Source: Prevotella sp. UBA2809 (GTDB lineage: Bacteria > Bacteroidota > Bacteroidia > Bacteroidales > Bacteroidaceae). From it: a stretch of DNA of 64,000 bases. Position numbers and translations under genes: made by a program. The first letter of the stretch is position 1. Every line of letters begins with the position of its first letter. Under the pieces are notes generated by a model. It saw nothing but the letters and a program-made list of their open reading frames with translations, was not told where the DNA came from and ran no database searches. Shown here one piece after another: positions 34,679 through 43,811 of the stretch. The stretch is taken from positions 1-64,000 of the forward strand of contig DEHD01000040.1 in assembly GCA_002351725.1 (NCBI GenBank), in the 5' to 3' direction.

Positions 34679-35527
34679 TTAGCATGCCTTAAACGACATG
34701 TCGAGACCTTTAACAGAATGGGTCAGCGCGCCGACACTAATAAAATCAACGCCCTGCTCGGCATAGTCGCGGATAGTATCGAAGGTGATACCACCGCTAG
34801 ACTCTGTCTCATAGCGATGATTTATAATATCTACAGCTTTCTTGGTATCGGGCACACTGAAGTTGTCGAGCATAATACGATCGACGCCTCCGTGATCCAA
34901 AACCTGCTGCAACTCGTCGAACGAGCGTACCTCAATCTCTATCTTTAGTTTAAGTCCTTTTTCGTCTAGATATTTATGACAACGGTCAATTGCGTTGGTT
35001 ATTCCTCCTGCAAAATCTACGTGATTGTCCTTAAGAAGAATCATATCGAAGAGACCGATGCGGTGATTGCATCCACCTCCAATCTTTACAGCCTGCTTCT
35101 CCAGCATACGCATACCTGGAGTTGTCTTACGGGTATCAAGCACACGTGTGTTGGTGCCTTTCAGACGCTCAACGTATTTATCGGTCATTGTGGCGATACC
35201 GCTCATGCGCTGCATGATGTTCAGCATAAGGCGCTCTGTCTGCAACAACGAGCGAGTTTTTCCTGTAACAATCATCGCGATGTCGCCCTTCTTCACACGG
35301 GCTCCATCCTGCATCAACACCTCAACCTGCATTGTTGGGTCAAAGCGGTGGAACACTTCCTTGGCAACCTCAACGCCAGCCAGTATTCCATCTTCCTTAA
35401 TCAGCAAGTGGCTCTTACCCATTGCATCCTCAGGGATACAGCACAATGTGGTATGGTCGCCATCGCCAATATCTTCTGCAAACGACAGATCGATAAGTCT
35501 GTCTACTAATTCATCTACACTTAACAT
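34679..35527 (-). CDS. nadC: Nicotinate-nucleotide diphosphorylase (carboxylating)
   Basis: NadC turns quinolinate and PRPP into nicotinate mononucleotide in NAD synthesis. The 282-residue protein carries LQTERLMLNIMQRMSGIAT, the DTRKTTPGMR phosphate-binding block and MLDNFS near the end. nadA and nadB are not in the window. The ATG is preceded by four eight-base repeats (35534-35565) in place of a Shine-Dalgarno site. Confidence 0.96.
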   Translation of the reverse strand: MLSVDELVDRLIDLSFAEDIGDGDHTTLCCIPEDAMGKSHLLIKEDGILAGVEVAKEVFHRFDPTMQVEVLMQDGARVKKGDIAMIVTGKTRSLLQTERLMLNIMQRMSGIATMTDKYVERLKGTNTRVLDTRKTTPGMRMLEKQAVKIGGGCNHRIGLFDMILLKDNHVDFAGGITNAIDRCHKYLDEKGLKLKIEIEVRSFDELQQVLDHGGVDRIMLDNFSVPDTKKAVDIINHRYETESSGGITFDTIRDYAEQGVDFISVGALTHSVKGLDMSFKAC

Positions 35528-35533
35528 TGTTAT

Positions 35534-35565
35534 ATTTTACTATTTAACTATTATACAATTTTACT
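35534..35565 (-). repeat. Octanucleotide array ahead of nadC
   Basis: On the minus strand four octads read AGTAAAAT, TGTATAAT, AGTTAAAT, AGTAAAAT, ending about seven bases before the nadC ATG. The same family of units precedes leuA. Confidence 0.8.
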
Positions 35566-35575
35566 ATTTCAGGCA

Positions 35576-36073
35576 TTAGAAATATAGACCGAAACCTATA
35601 CGCAAGCCAAAGCCAGAATAGTCAGAGCTCTTTGTGCTGTGCTCATAGAACACCTCGGGCTCAACGGTCAACTTACCAGTGAGGAAGTAGGCATAACCCA
35701 AGTTGAGTTCTGGACGGAAATCGCTGAAATCGCCGCACTTAACATACTTGGCCGTAGCACCAGCATACACTCCGCAGCTCTCGAAATAATAGCGCAAACC
35801 AGCACCAATCTGGATAATGTCGTCGAAATCTGTCTGAGCCTCATAACCCAGTTGGCCCAAAAACATCACATCGTCGGCCAGCAGATAACCAGCCTTGGCC
35901 TGAAGGTTAAGATTCCAGTCGCTAGCCTTGTGATAGCTAAGAGCAGCACCTGAGGTAGAAGCTCCTACATAGAACTTACCTTGACTGAACACTTTCTCTG
36001 AATCGTTCAGATACTGTGCGTTTGCACTGATTGCCATTACGAGGGCAACCAAAGTCATCATAATCTTTTTCAT
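35576..36073 (-). CDS. Outer-membrane beta-barrel protein
   Basis: This 165-residue protein has a signal peptide (MKKIMMTLVALVMAISANAQ) and alternating polar/aromatic strands ending in an aromatic C-terminus (GLRIGFGLYF), typical of an eight-strand outer-membrane barrel. No specific family or ligand can be named. It follows cstA by two bases on the same strand, so the two are likely co-transcribed. Confidence 0.85.
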   Translation of the reverse strand: MKKIMMTLVALVMAISANAQYLNDSEKVFSQGKFYVGASTSGAALSYHKASDWNLNLQAKAGYLLADDVMFLGQLGYEAQTDFDDIIQIGAGLRYYFESCGVYAGATAKYVKCGDFSDFRPELNLGYAYFLTGKLTVEPEVFYEHSTKSSDYSGFGLRIGFGLYF

Positions 36074-36075
36074 AA

Positions 36076-37539
36076 TTACTCTTTATTTTCGTTATTATTT
36101 TTTTTATACCACAATATAAACCAAGCAATGGCCACAACCAGACATACTATACCATAGATGTAACCATCGTTGCCCAAACCAAGCATCTGTTTCGATACAA
36201 AGAAGTATGTTGAGCAAACTGTAGTCATAAACAAGGCTGGAATGAGGGTAAGCCAGAAGCACTTGTGGTTGCGCACCAGATATACGGTTATTGTCCACAG
36301 GGTGAACACGCTCAAAGCCTGATTACTCCAGCCGAAGTACTGCCAAATGGTATTGAATCCATCAGGATTCTCTATCTGCCAGATAAGCATAGCAATAGAC
36401 ACCGCAAACATCGGGATACAGATGAGCAAGCGCTTTGGAATCGGACGCTGGTCGAGTTTCAGCCACTCGGCCACAATCAGTCGACCTGAACGGAAAGCTG
36501 TATCACCCGAAGTGATAGGAGCAGCCACAACACCCAGCATAGCGAGAATGGCTCCTACTACACCAAGCCAATCATTGCAAACCAGATTAACTACTGCAGG
36601 CGCAGATGTACTGAATCCTTTTGTAGCCTGATCGATGAGTTCGTAACCTGGAGCTGGATTGCCATAGAAGAACCAAGCAGATACTGTTGCCCAGATAAGT
36701 GCTACAACACCCTCGGTAATCATTGCTCCATAGAAGATGGGACGTCCCATTTTCTCGCTCTTCACGCAGCGGGCCATCAGAGGACTCTGGGTGGCATGGA
36801 AACCTGAGATAGCACCACAAGCCACTGTGATAAACAGGGCTGGGAAGATATTGTCCTTCCAAGTATCAGGCGCTGTTGCTGCACCAAGATTATAGAAGGT
36901 ATTCCAGAGCTCAGGAACTGTGGGCCAATGTATGAAAAGCCAAATCATCAGAGCACCTGCCATAAACAACAGCGAGAAGGCAAACAATGGATAAACCTTA
37001 CCTATAATCTTATCGATTGGCAGCATGGTGGCGATGATGTAGTAACAGAAGATGATGGCAACCCACATAATGGTATCGCCTGCTATTGAGTGCAGAATCT
37101 CGGCTGGACTGTAAACAAACACTGTTCCAACCATTATCAGCAACAGTACGGTGAACACCAGCATGATACTCTTTGTGGTCTTACCCAGATACTTACCGAT
37201 AAGCTCAGGCAGACCGGCACCATCATGACGCATTGAAAGCATACCCGACAGATAATCGTGAGTAGCACCAGCAAAGATGCATCCGAACACAATCCACAGA
37301 TAAGCCACAGGACCGAACTTGGCACCCATGATAGCACCAAAAATAGGTCCAGTTCCTGCGATATTCAGGAATTGGATCATAAAGATCTTCCACGAGGGCA
37401 ACACGATGTAGTCCAGTCCGTCAGCCTTAGCAACGGCGGGTGTCACACGGTCATCAGGACCAAATACTCGCTCTACAAGTCGACCGTAGAACAAGTATCC
37501 CAACACAAGAGCCACAAGACTCAATACAAACGAAATCAT
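36076..37539 (-). CDS. cstA: Carbon starvation protein A, peptide/pyruvate transporter family
   Basis: This 487-residue membrane protein belongs to the CstA family of peptide or pyruvate transporters. Many TM segments are visible along with the family block NIAGTGPIFGAIMGAKFGP. The start at 37539 (MISFVLSLVALVLGYLFYG) matches the family. A 70-residue upstream extension runs across the divergent promoter region and has no homology. A -7-like box lies at 37573-37580. It is shorter than E. coli CstA (about 700 residues), as is usual in Bacteroidetes. Confidence 0.94.
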   Translation of the reverse strand: MISFVLSLVALVLGYLFYGRLVERVFGPDDRVTPAVAKADGLDYIVLPSWKIFMIQFLNIAGTGPIFGAIMGAKFGPVAYLWIVFGCIFAGATHDYLSGMLSMRHDGAGLPELIGKYLGKTTKSIMLVFTVLLLIMVGTVFVYSPAEILHSIAGDTIMWVAIIFCYYIIATMLPIDKIIGKVYPLFAFSLLFMAGALMIWLFIHWPTVPELWNTFYNLGAATAPDTWKDNIFPALFITVACGAISGFHATQSPLMARCVKSEKMGRPIFYGAMITEGVVALIWATVSAWFFYGNPAPGYELIDQATKGFSTSAPAVVNLVCNDWLGVVGAILAMLGVVAAPITSGDTAFRSGRLIVAEWLKLDQRPIPKRLLICIPMFAVSIAMLIWQIENPDGFNTIWQYFGWSNQALSVFTLWTITVYLVRNHKCFWLTLIPALFMTTVCSTYFFVSKQMLGLGNDGYIYGIVCLVVAIAWFILWYKKNNNENKE

Positions 37540-37572
37540 CTTTTCTTTGCTTAATTTTGAATTAATTTTGTG

Positions 37573-37580
37573 CAAAAGTA
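37573..37580 (-). promoter_or_regulatory. Putative -7 box of cstA
   Basis: The minus strand reads TACTTTTG, matching TAnnTTTG, 33 bases before the cstA start. The -33 region is poor. It lies back to back with the GHL10 promoter. Confidence 0.45.
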
Positions 37581-37589
37581 GTGTTTTTA

Positions 37590-37621
37590 TTTGAGAAATG
37601 GAAAAAAAAGAGCTAACTTTG
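37590..37621 (+). promoter_or_regulatory. Promoter of the GHL10 gene (TTTG-N20-TAACTTTG)
   Basis: TTTG at 37590-37593 and TAACTTTG at 37614-37621 are exactly 20 bases apart. The promoter covers the apparent ATG at 37598, which therefore cannot be the start used by this transcript. Confidence 0.8.
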
Positions 37622-37648
37622 CACCAAATTTCTAAAAAAAGCATCATT

Positions 37649-39115
37649 TTGAAACAATTTATACACATTTTAATGCTTTTAGCACTTGTGCTAAGTGTAA
37701 AAGCACAGACGCCAAAACATGAAGTAAGAGCTGTATGGCTTACCACCATAGGTGGTATCGACTGGCCTCACTCCTACTCTTCAGCTACACAGAAAGCAGA
37801 ATTGATTTCCATCCTCGACCAGCTGCAACAGGCTGGTATTAACACCGTGCTTATACAGACTCGAGTAAGAGCTACCACCATATTCCCCACAACTACCGAA
37901 CCTTGGGACGGATGCCTTACTGGGCGTCCAGGAACATCACCAGGCTATGACCCGCTGCAGATGTGTATCGACGAGTGCCATCGCCGCGGCATGGAGTGCC
38001 ATGCTTGGATTGTTACAATCCCCGTTGGAAAGTGGAACGGAACTGGTTGCAAACAGTTGCGACAGAAATACCCAACTCTGATAAAGAAGATTGGCGATGA
38101 GGGATATATGAACCCAGAAATGCCACAAACAGGCGATTATCTTGCAAATTTCTGCGCAGAAGTAACACGAAAATACGATGTGGATGGAATCCATCTGGAT
38201 TATATCCGATATCCTGAAACATGGAAGATTAAGGTTACCCGTCCGCAAGGCCGACAGTACATCACAGATATCGTAACTAAGATTAACCGCGCAGTTAAAT
38301 CTTTGAAGCCATGGATCAAGCTATCTTGCTCGCCCATAGGCAAATACGACGACTTGTCACGCTACAGAAGTTCGGGGTGGAACGCCAACACCACAGTGTG
38401 TCAGGACGCTCAGGGATGGCTGCGCGACGGACTGATGGACGCCCTCTTCCCCATGATGTATTTCCAAGGCAACAACTTCTATCCATTCGCTATAGACTGG
38501 CATGAGCACAGCTACGGACGCATTGTAGCTCCTGGACTGGCTGTATACATGATGCATCCACGTGAGAAGAACTGGGATTTGGATGTTATCACCCGCGAGA
38601 TGAGTGTGTTGCGCCAGATAGGTCTGGGATGCACATTCTTCCGCAGCAAGTTCTTTACCGACAACACCAAAGGAATCTACGATTTTACTCGCGATTTCAA
38701 TATCGTTCCCGCCTTGATTCCACCAATGACTTGGGCTGGAAAGCAGGCACCATCGGCTGTAGCTCAGCTGAAAATCAAGCGCAGTATGACCGCAGATAAT
38801 ATTTCGTGGCAGAAAGCCGTCGACTATTCCGATGGCGACTACCTATTATATAATGTTTACGCATCAGAATCGCTGCCTGTTGACATCAACAACCCTGAAA
38901 ATCTGATTGCCGTTCGCCAGCGCGAGCTGTCGATAACAGTGCCTCACAAGGGCCGAACACTTCATTATGCCGTTACGGCTATGAACCGCTACGGGATGGA
39001 AAGTAAGCCCGTTGAAACTACTGCCGCAGGAAGACTGGCCAGCAGCAAACCGCTTAATTTCCAGCAGATGATAATAGGAAATAAGCTAAAAAAGTACAAA
39101 TCGAAAAAGAAATGA
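37649..39115 (+). CDS. GHL10-family glycoside hydrolase-like protein
   Basis: This protein matches the GHL10/DUF187 family of secreted glycoside-hydrolase-like enzymes, with HEVRAVWLTTIGGIDWPHSY, VDGIHLDYIRYP and an Ig-like C-terminal part. The frame is open from an ATG at 37598, but that codon lies within the promoter. A TTG at 37649 gives a proper signal peptide (MKQFIHILMLLALVLSVKA) and follows an A-rich stretch, so I place the start there (488 residues). The substrate is unknown, and relatives may act on peptidoglycan or other glycans. It is divergent from cstA and upstream of the uxu genes. Confidence 0.85.
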   Translation: MKQFIHILMLLALVLSVKAQTPKHEVRAVWLTTIGGIDWPHSYSSATQKAELISILDQLQQAGINTVLIQTRVRATTIFPTTTEPWDGCLTGRPGTSPGYDPLQMCIDECHRRGMECHAWIVTIPVGKWNGTGCKQLRQKYPTLIKKIGDEGYMNPEMPQTGDYLANFCAEVTRKYDVDGIHLDYIRYPETWKIKVTRPQGRQYITDIVTKINRAVKSLKPWIKLSCSPIGKYDDLSRYRSSGWNANTTVCQDAQGWLRDGLMDALFPMMYFQGNNFYPFAIDWHEHSYGRIVAPGLAVYMMHPREKNWDLDVITREMSVLRQIGLGCTFFRSKFFTDNTKGIYDFTRDFNIVPALIPPMTWAGKQAPSAVAQLKIKRSMTADNISWQKAVDYSDGDYLLYNVYASESLPVDINNPENLIAVRQRELSITVPHKGRTLHYAVTAMNRYGMESKPVETTAAGRLASSKPLNFQQMIIGNKLKKYKSKKK

Positions 39116-39149
39116 GCCAAATGTGCAACCAGCTTTAACAATAATTGCG

Positions 39150-39157
39150 TAATTTTG
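39150..39157 (+). promoter_or_regulatory. Putative -7 box of uxuAB
   Basis: TAATTTTG matches TAnnTTTG and lies 34 bases ahead of the uxuA ATG. No TTTG occurs at the ideal upstream spacing. Confidence 0.45.
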
Positions 39158-39191
39158 CAGCGAAAAAGTAATAAATTAAATTTTTAGTAAT

Positions 39192-40445
39192 ATGGAAAGA
39201 ACATGGAGATGGTTTGGCAAGAAGGATAAAATTACTCTTGCACAACTGAGACAAATCGGAGTTGAGGGTATTGTAACCGCCCTGCACGACGTACCTCTGG
39301 GCGAGGTTTGGACTCGTGAGAAGATTCGCGACCTGCGCGAGTACATCGAGAGCTACGGCATGCGATGGAGCGTAGTTGAGAGTCTGCCGGTTGTTGAGAC
39401 AATCAAATACGGCGGTCCTGATCGCGACCACCAGATTGAAGTATACAAGGAGAGCCTGCGCAACCTGGCTGCCGAGGGCATTCACTGCATCTGCTACAAC
39501 TTTATGCCTGTGCTCGACTGGGCTCGTACCGATTTGTTCCACGACAATCCAAACGGTGCAACAAACCTCTACTTCAACTATGCCGAGTTTGCTTATTTCG
39601 ACATATATATCCTTAAGCGTCCAGGCGCTCGCGAGGAATGGGAGAAGTTCCAGTTCCCTGAGGGTTGGGGCGAAGGCCGCAGCGTTATCGCCGAGTGCGA
39701 CGAGCTGGCTAAAACAATGACTCCAGAGAAGGACCACAAGCTGGTTGAGAACATTGTTATCAAGACTCAGGGCTTTGTATCAGGTAACTTCAGCGAGAAC
39801 GACGAGGCTCCTATACAGAAGTTCCGCGAGTTCCTCGATCTGTACAAAGGTATCGACAAGGCAAAGCTTCGTGCCAACATGAAGTACTTCCTCGAGGCTA
39901 TCATGCCTGTTTGCGAGGAGTGCAACATGAACATGTGCGTTCACCCCGATGATCCCCCTATCGAGATTCTCGGCCTGCCACGCATCGTACGTACCGAGGA
40001 GGATATCCAGTGGTTCCTCGATGCTGTGCCTAACAAGCATAACGGACTCACCTTCTGCGCTGGCTCACTCTCAGCTGGTGCATATAATAATGTGGTTGAG
40101 CTGGCCAAGAAGTTTGCTTCGCGCACACACTTCGTTCACCTGCGTTCTTGCCACATCTTCCCCAACGGCGACTTCACCGAGGCAAGTCACCTGGGCGGTC
40201 GTGCCGACCTGATTGAGCTGTGCCGCATCTTCGAGAAGGAGAACCCAGAGCTGCCAATGCGTGTAGACCACGGTATGACATTTACCGATGAGCCTGGTGG
40301 CATCATGGACGAGAGCAGCCACGGCCACAATGCCGGCTACACCCTGCTCGGCCGTATGTTCGCAATGGGCCAGGTACAGGGTATCCTAGCTACCGTTGAC
40401 CGCGAACTTGGAATAGAATACAAACAACCCGGATTCTTTGATTAA
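39192..40445 (+). CDS. uxuA: Mannonate dehydratase
   Basis: UxuA dehydrates D-mannonate to 2-keto-3-deoxygluconate in glucuronate catabolism. The 417-residue protein begins with the family pattern MERTWRWFGKKDKITL and holds CVHPDDPP, HLRSCHIFPNGDFTEASHLGG and MRVDHG metal/substrate blocks. It is five bases upstream of uxuB, so the pair acts as one unit feeding the Entner-Doudoroff intermediate pool. No kdgK/kdgA or uronate transporter is in the window. Confidence 0.96.
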   Translation: MERTWRWFGKKDKITLAQLRQIGVEGIVTALHDVPLGEVWTREKIRDLREYIESYGMRWSVVESLPVVETIKYGGPDRDHQIEVYKESLRNLAAEGIHCICYNFMPVLDWARTDLFHDNPNGATNLYFNYAEFAYFDIYILKRPGAREEWEKFQFPEGWGEGRSVIAECDELAKTMTPEKDHKLVENIVIKTQGFVSGNFSENDEAPIQKFREFLDLYKGIDKAKLRANMKYFLEAIMPVCEECNMNMCVHPDDPPIEILGLPRIVRTEEDIQWFLDAVPNKHNGLTFCAGSLSAGAYNNVVELAKKFASRTHFVHLRSCHIFPNGDFTEASHLGGRADLIELCRIFEKENPELPMRVDHGMTFTDEPGGIMDESSHGHNAGYTLLGRMFAMGQVQGILATVDRELGIEYKQPGFFD

Positions 40446-40450
40446 GATAT

Positions 40451-42037
40451 ATGAAACTGAATGATATTTTTAGCGGCAACTATAATGCCGCAGATTGGGA
40501 AGCCAAGGGCTACCAGCTTCCTAAGTTTGATATTAAGGCAGTTCGCGAAAAGACAGCCAAGGAGCCCACATGGGTACACTTCGGTGGTGGAAACATCTTC
40601 CGCGCATTCCCTGCTGCCATCCTGAACGATGCACTGAACACAGGTAAGTACGACCGCGGTGTAATCGTAGCCGAGACATTCGACTTCGAGGTTATCGACA
40701 AGGCTTACGCACCTTACAACAACCTTTCACTCTGTGTAAACCTCTGCTCAGATGGTTCTATTGAGAAGAAGGTAATCGCCAGTGTAACCGAGGCTCTGAA
40801 GGCCGACCCTCAGTTTGAGGACTGGAACCGTCTGGTTGAAATCTTCAAGAACCCAAGTCTGCAGATGATTTCGTTCACCATCACCGAGAAGGGTTACACA
40901 TACAACGAAGCCGATTTGGCTCGCGGACTTAAGCCTGTATTCGCTATGGGCAAGGTTTGTGCCCTGTTGCTTGAGCGTTTCAACGCCGGACAGCTGCCAC
41001 TCACCGTGCAGAGCATGGACAACTGCTCGCACAATGGCGACAAGGTTAAGGCTGGCGTATTTGCCTACGCCGAGCGCTGGGTAAAAGACGGACTGGTTCC
41101 TGCCGCATTCCTTGACTACCTGAAGGATGAGAAGATAATCACCTTCCCTTGGTCGATGATTGATAAGATTACCCCTCGTCCACACGAGAAGGTTAAGGAG
41201 ATGCTTGCTGCCGACGGATTCGATGACAACGACTACATCGAGACCGAGAAGCACACCTTTACCGCTCCATTCGTGAACGCCGAAGAGGTGCAGTATCTGG
41301 TTATCGAGGATAACTACACCAACGGGCGCCCACCATTGGATCTTGGCGGAGCACTCTACACAACCCGCGAAACAGTGGATAAGGTAGAGACCATGAAGGT
41401 TACAACCTGTCTGAACCCGCTCCACACAGCGATGAGTATCTATGGTTGTATGCTGGGCTACACCCTGATTTCTGCCGAGATGGCTGATGAGGACCTGCGC
41501 CCATTCGTTCAGAAGCTGGGTTATATCGAAGCTATGCCTGTTGTAGTTGATCCAGGTGTGCTGAACCCATACGAGTTTATCGGCGCCGTTATCAATCGTC
41601 GTTTGCCAAACCCATTCATGCCCGATGCCCCTCAGCGTATCGCAATGGATACCAGCCAGAAGCTGCCTATCCGTTTCGGTGAGACCCTGAAGAAGTACAT
41701 CGCCCGTGGTTTGGACAAGAGCAATCTGGTACTCATCCCACTCACACTAGCTGGTTACGCCCGCTACTTGAAGGGTATCAAGGACGACGGAACGTCATTC
41801 GACTGTTCGCCCGACCCAATGCTCGAGGAGCTGCAGGCTATCGTAGCTCCATTGGAGATTGGCAAAGCCGATCAGGACTGGAGTCCTCTGAAGGCTCTGT
41901 ACAGCCGCAAGGACGTATTCGGACTTGATTTGTATGAGGCAGGACTTGGCGAGCAGATTGAAGGAATGGTCAAGGAGCTGTTTGCAGGCCCAGGAGCCGT
42001 TCGTAGCACTCTGCACAAGTACGTTGCAGCCCGCTAA
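40451..42037 (+). CDS. uxuB: Mannitol dehydrogenase-family fructuronate reductase
   Basis: This 528-residue NAD(P)-dependent polyol dehydrogenase reduces fructuronate to mannonate, the step before UxuA. The N-terminal dinucleotide-binding part contains VHFGGGNIFRAFPAAIL, and the catalytic part KITPRPHEKVKEM fits the family. At about 530 residues it is slightly longer than E. coli UxuB. Assignment as UxuB rather than tagaturonate reductase rests on the neighbouring uxuA. A terminator follows at 42058-42086. Confidence 0.9.
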   Translation: MKLNDIFSGNYNAADWEAKGYQLPKFDIKAVREKTAKEPTWVHFGGGNIFRAFPAAILNDALNTGKYDRGVIVAETFDFEVIDKAYAPYNNLSLCVNLCSDGSIEKKVIASVTEALKADPQFEDWNRLVEIFKNPSLQMISFTITEKGYTYNEADLARGLKPVFAMGKVCALLLERFNAGQLPLTVQSMDNCSHNGDKVKAGVFAYAERWVKDGLVPAAFLDYLKDEKIITFPWSMIDKITPRPHEKVKEMLAADGFDDNDYIETEKHTFTAPFVNAEEVQYLVIEDNYTNGRPPLDLGGALYTTRETVDKVETMKVTTCLNPLHTAMSIYGCMLGYTLISAEMADEDLRPFVQKLGYIEAMPVVVDPGVLNPYEFIGAVINRRLPNPFMPDAPQRIAMDTSQKLPIRFGETLKKYIARGLDKSNLVLIPLTLAGYARYLKGIKDDGTSFDCSPDPMLEELQAIVAPLEIGKADQDWSPLKALYSRKDVFGLDLYEAGLGEQIEGMVKELFAGPGAVRSTLHKYVAAR

Positions 42038-42057
42038 TAGTTAGCACTACAAATAAC

Positions 42058-42086
42058 AAAGCCCACCAATTCGGTGGGCTTTATTA
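42058..42086 (+). terminator. Terminator of uxuAB
   Basis: AAAGCCCACC (42058-42067) pairs with GGTGGGCTTT (42073-42082) around a five-base loop, followed by ATTATTTTATTT. It lies between convergent genes and may work for both, though the U-run is better on the plus strand. Confidence 0.85.
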
Positions 42087-42088
42087 TT

Positions 42089-42757
42089 TTATTTACATTT
42101 ATCATACCATTCGCGGAGTGCTGCGCGGGTTGTGCCTTGCTTAACAGCCTTGTCGAGAGCCTCTCGAGCCTCACGAATACGACCTAAATTAAGCAAAACA
42201 TCCACTTTCGACACCGTAAGTGATGCATCGTTTGGCCTCAATCTCAGTGCCTCATCCCAGTCGTAAAGCGCAGCGTCATATTGTTTCAACTGTGTTTCGT
42301 AGGCTGCGCGGGCTGCATATGCATCAGCGCTATCGGGAAACATCTGCACGCAGCGATTCAGCTCATCAACAGCATCAGCACGACGGTTCAACAGCTGCAG
42401 AACGCGCGCCAAGCCAAGATGTGCCTCAAGATGCTCGGGCTGAATGGCCAGAAAGGCATCATAATCGGCGCGTGCCATGCTGTACTGCCGAAGCTGGGTG
42501 TAACAGTAGGCACGGAAATAAAGAGCTGCCAGATTGCGCTCGTCCTGTTTCAGTACCTTACTATATTCCTCAGCAGCATAGTCGTACTGCGACAGGTTGA
42601 TATTTGCCTCGGCCTTCTTCAATCGGAGGTCGACATTCTTCGGGTGCAGGTTTATCTGCTCGATCAGCACCGAAATCGAATCACGCCATTGCTTTGGCGT
42701 TTGCGCCGAAGCACAAACAGTCCAAAACAACACTATTATTAATACAGATTTACGCAT
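42089..42757 (-). CDS. Secreted TPR-repeat protein
   Basis: This 222-residue protein has a signal peptide (MRKSVLIIVLFWTVCASAQ) and at least five TPR units (for example SQYDYAAEEYSKVLKQDERN and KQYDAALYDWDEALRLRPND). It should be a periplasmic scaffold. Its start overlaps the end of leuB by eight bases, so it is the last gene of the leu operon even though nothing suggests a role in amino acid synthesis. It ends next to the uxuAB terminator. Confidence 0.85.
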   Translation of the reverse strand: MRKSVLIIVLFWTVCASAQTPKQWRDSISVLIEQINLHPKNVDLRLKKAEANINLSQYDYAAEEYSKVLKQDERNLAALYFRAYCYTQLRQYSMARADYDAFLAIQPEHLEAHLGLARVLQLLNRRADAVDELNRCVQMFPDSADAYAARAAYETQLKQYDAALYDWDEALRLRPNDASLTVSKVDVLLNLGRIREAREALDKAVKQGTTRAALREWYDKCK

Positions 42758-43811
42758 TCTTGATGTAGTTTACAATCCACTGCCCTACCTCGCGCGTACC
42801 ATACTTATCACCGCCCTCGACCTGAATCTCTGGAGTGCGAACGTTGGCATCGAGCGATGCTGTAACAGCTTTGCGAACAAGAGCGCCCTCAGCTTCCAAG
42901 CCGAAGTGCTCAAGCAGCATAGCGGCCGACAGGACCTGTGCAATAGGATTTGCAAGGTTTTTTCCGGCAGCCTGCGGCCAAGAGCCGTGTACTGGCTCGA
43001 AAAGCGGCGTATGCTCGCCCAGCGACGATGATGGCTGCAACCCCATAGAACCGGTGATACAGCTTGTCTCATCGGTAAGGATATCGCCGAAGGTATTCTC
43101 GGTAACAATTACGTCGAAGTATGTAGGCTCAGTGAGCACACGCATCGAAGCATTGTCGATAAACATATAATCGGTAGTAACCTCGGGATACTGCGACTCC
43201 ATCTCCTTTGCAATCTGGCGCCACAGGCGACTTGAAGCCAGCACGTTGGCCTTGTCAACAACCGTAAGATGCTTTTTGCGATTCATCGCCATCTCGAATC
43301 CAACCTTAAGAATTCTTTCAATTTCCGGACGGGTATAGATATTGGTGTCATAAGCCTTATCATTATCCTGATATTTCGCACCAAAATACATACCTCCGGT
43401 GAGTTCGCGGATGACTACAAAGTCGGCTCCGCGCAGCAGTTCCTCCTTCAGTGGCGACTTGTGCAGCAGGCAGTCGAAGGTAGCCACAGGGCGAACGTTG
43501 GCAAAGAGGCCCAACTTCTTTCGCATGGCCAGCAGACCTGTTTCCGGGCGAATCTTAGCGGTTGGATCGTTGTCGAACTTCAGCGAGCCAACAGCTGCAA
43601 ACAGCACGGCATCAGCCTGCATACAAACATCGTGCGTAGCGTCGGGGTAAGGATCGCCCACCTCTTCGATGGCATGAGCGCCACAGATGGCGGGATGGTA
43701 AATAAACTCGTGGCCGAATTTTTCTGCTATAGCATCAAGCACAGCCACACCTTGTTTCATTATTTCCGGGCCTATTCCGTCGCCCTCTAATACAGCAATC
43801 TTTAATTTCAT
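42750..43811 (-). CDS. leuB: 3-isopropylmalate dehydrogenase
   Basis: LeuB oxidises and decarboxylates 3-isopropylmalate, and in many organisms also 3-methylmalate from the citramalate route. The 353-residue sequence has the family blocks LEGDGIGPEI, RELTGGMYFG and VTENTFGDILTDE. It overlaps the upstream synthase gene by four bases (ATGA) and the TPR gene by eight. Confidence 0.97.
   Translation of the reverse strand: MKLKIAVLEGDGIGPEIMKQGVAVLDAIAEKFGHEFIYHPAICGAHAIEEVGDPYPDATHDVCMQADAVLFAAVGSLKFDNDPTAKIRPETGLLAMRKKLGLFANVRPVATFDCLLHKSPLKEELLRGADFVVIRELTGGMYFGAKYQDNDKAYDTNIYTRPEIERILKVGFEMAMNRKKHLTVVDKANVLASSRLWRQIAKEMESQYPEVTTDYMFIDNASMRVLTEPTYFDVIVTENTFGDILTDETSCITGSMGLQPSSSLGEHTPLFEPVHGSWPQAAGKNLANPIAQVLSAAMLLEHFGLEAEGALVRKAVTASLDANVRTPEIQVEGGDKYGTREVGQWIVNYIKNA

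Noticed and set aside
37540..37749. N-terminal extension of cstA
   Set aside because: It runs across the divergent promoter region and lacks family similarity. MISFVLSLVALVLGYLFYG is the expected start.
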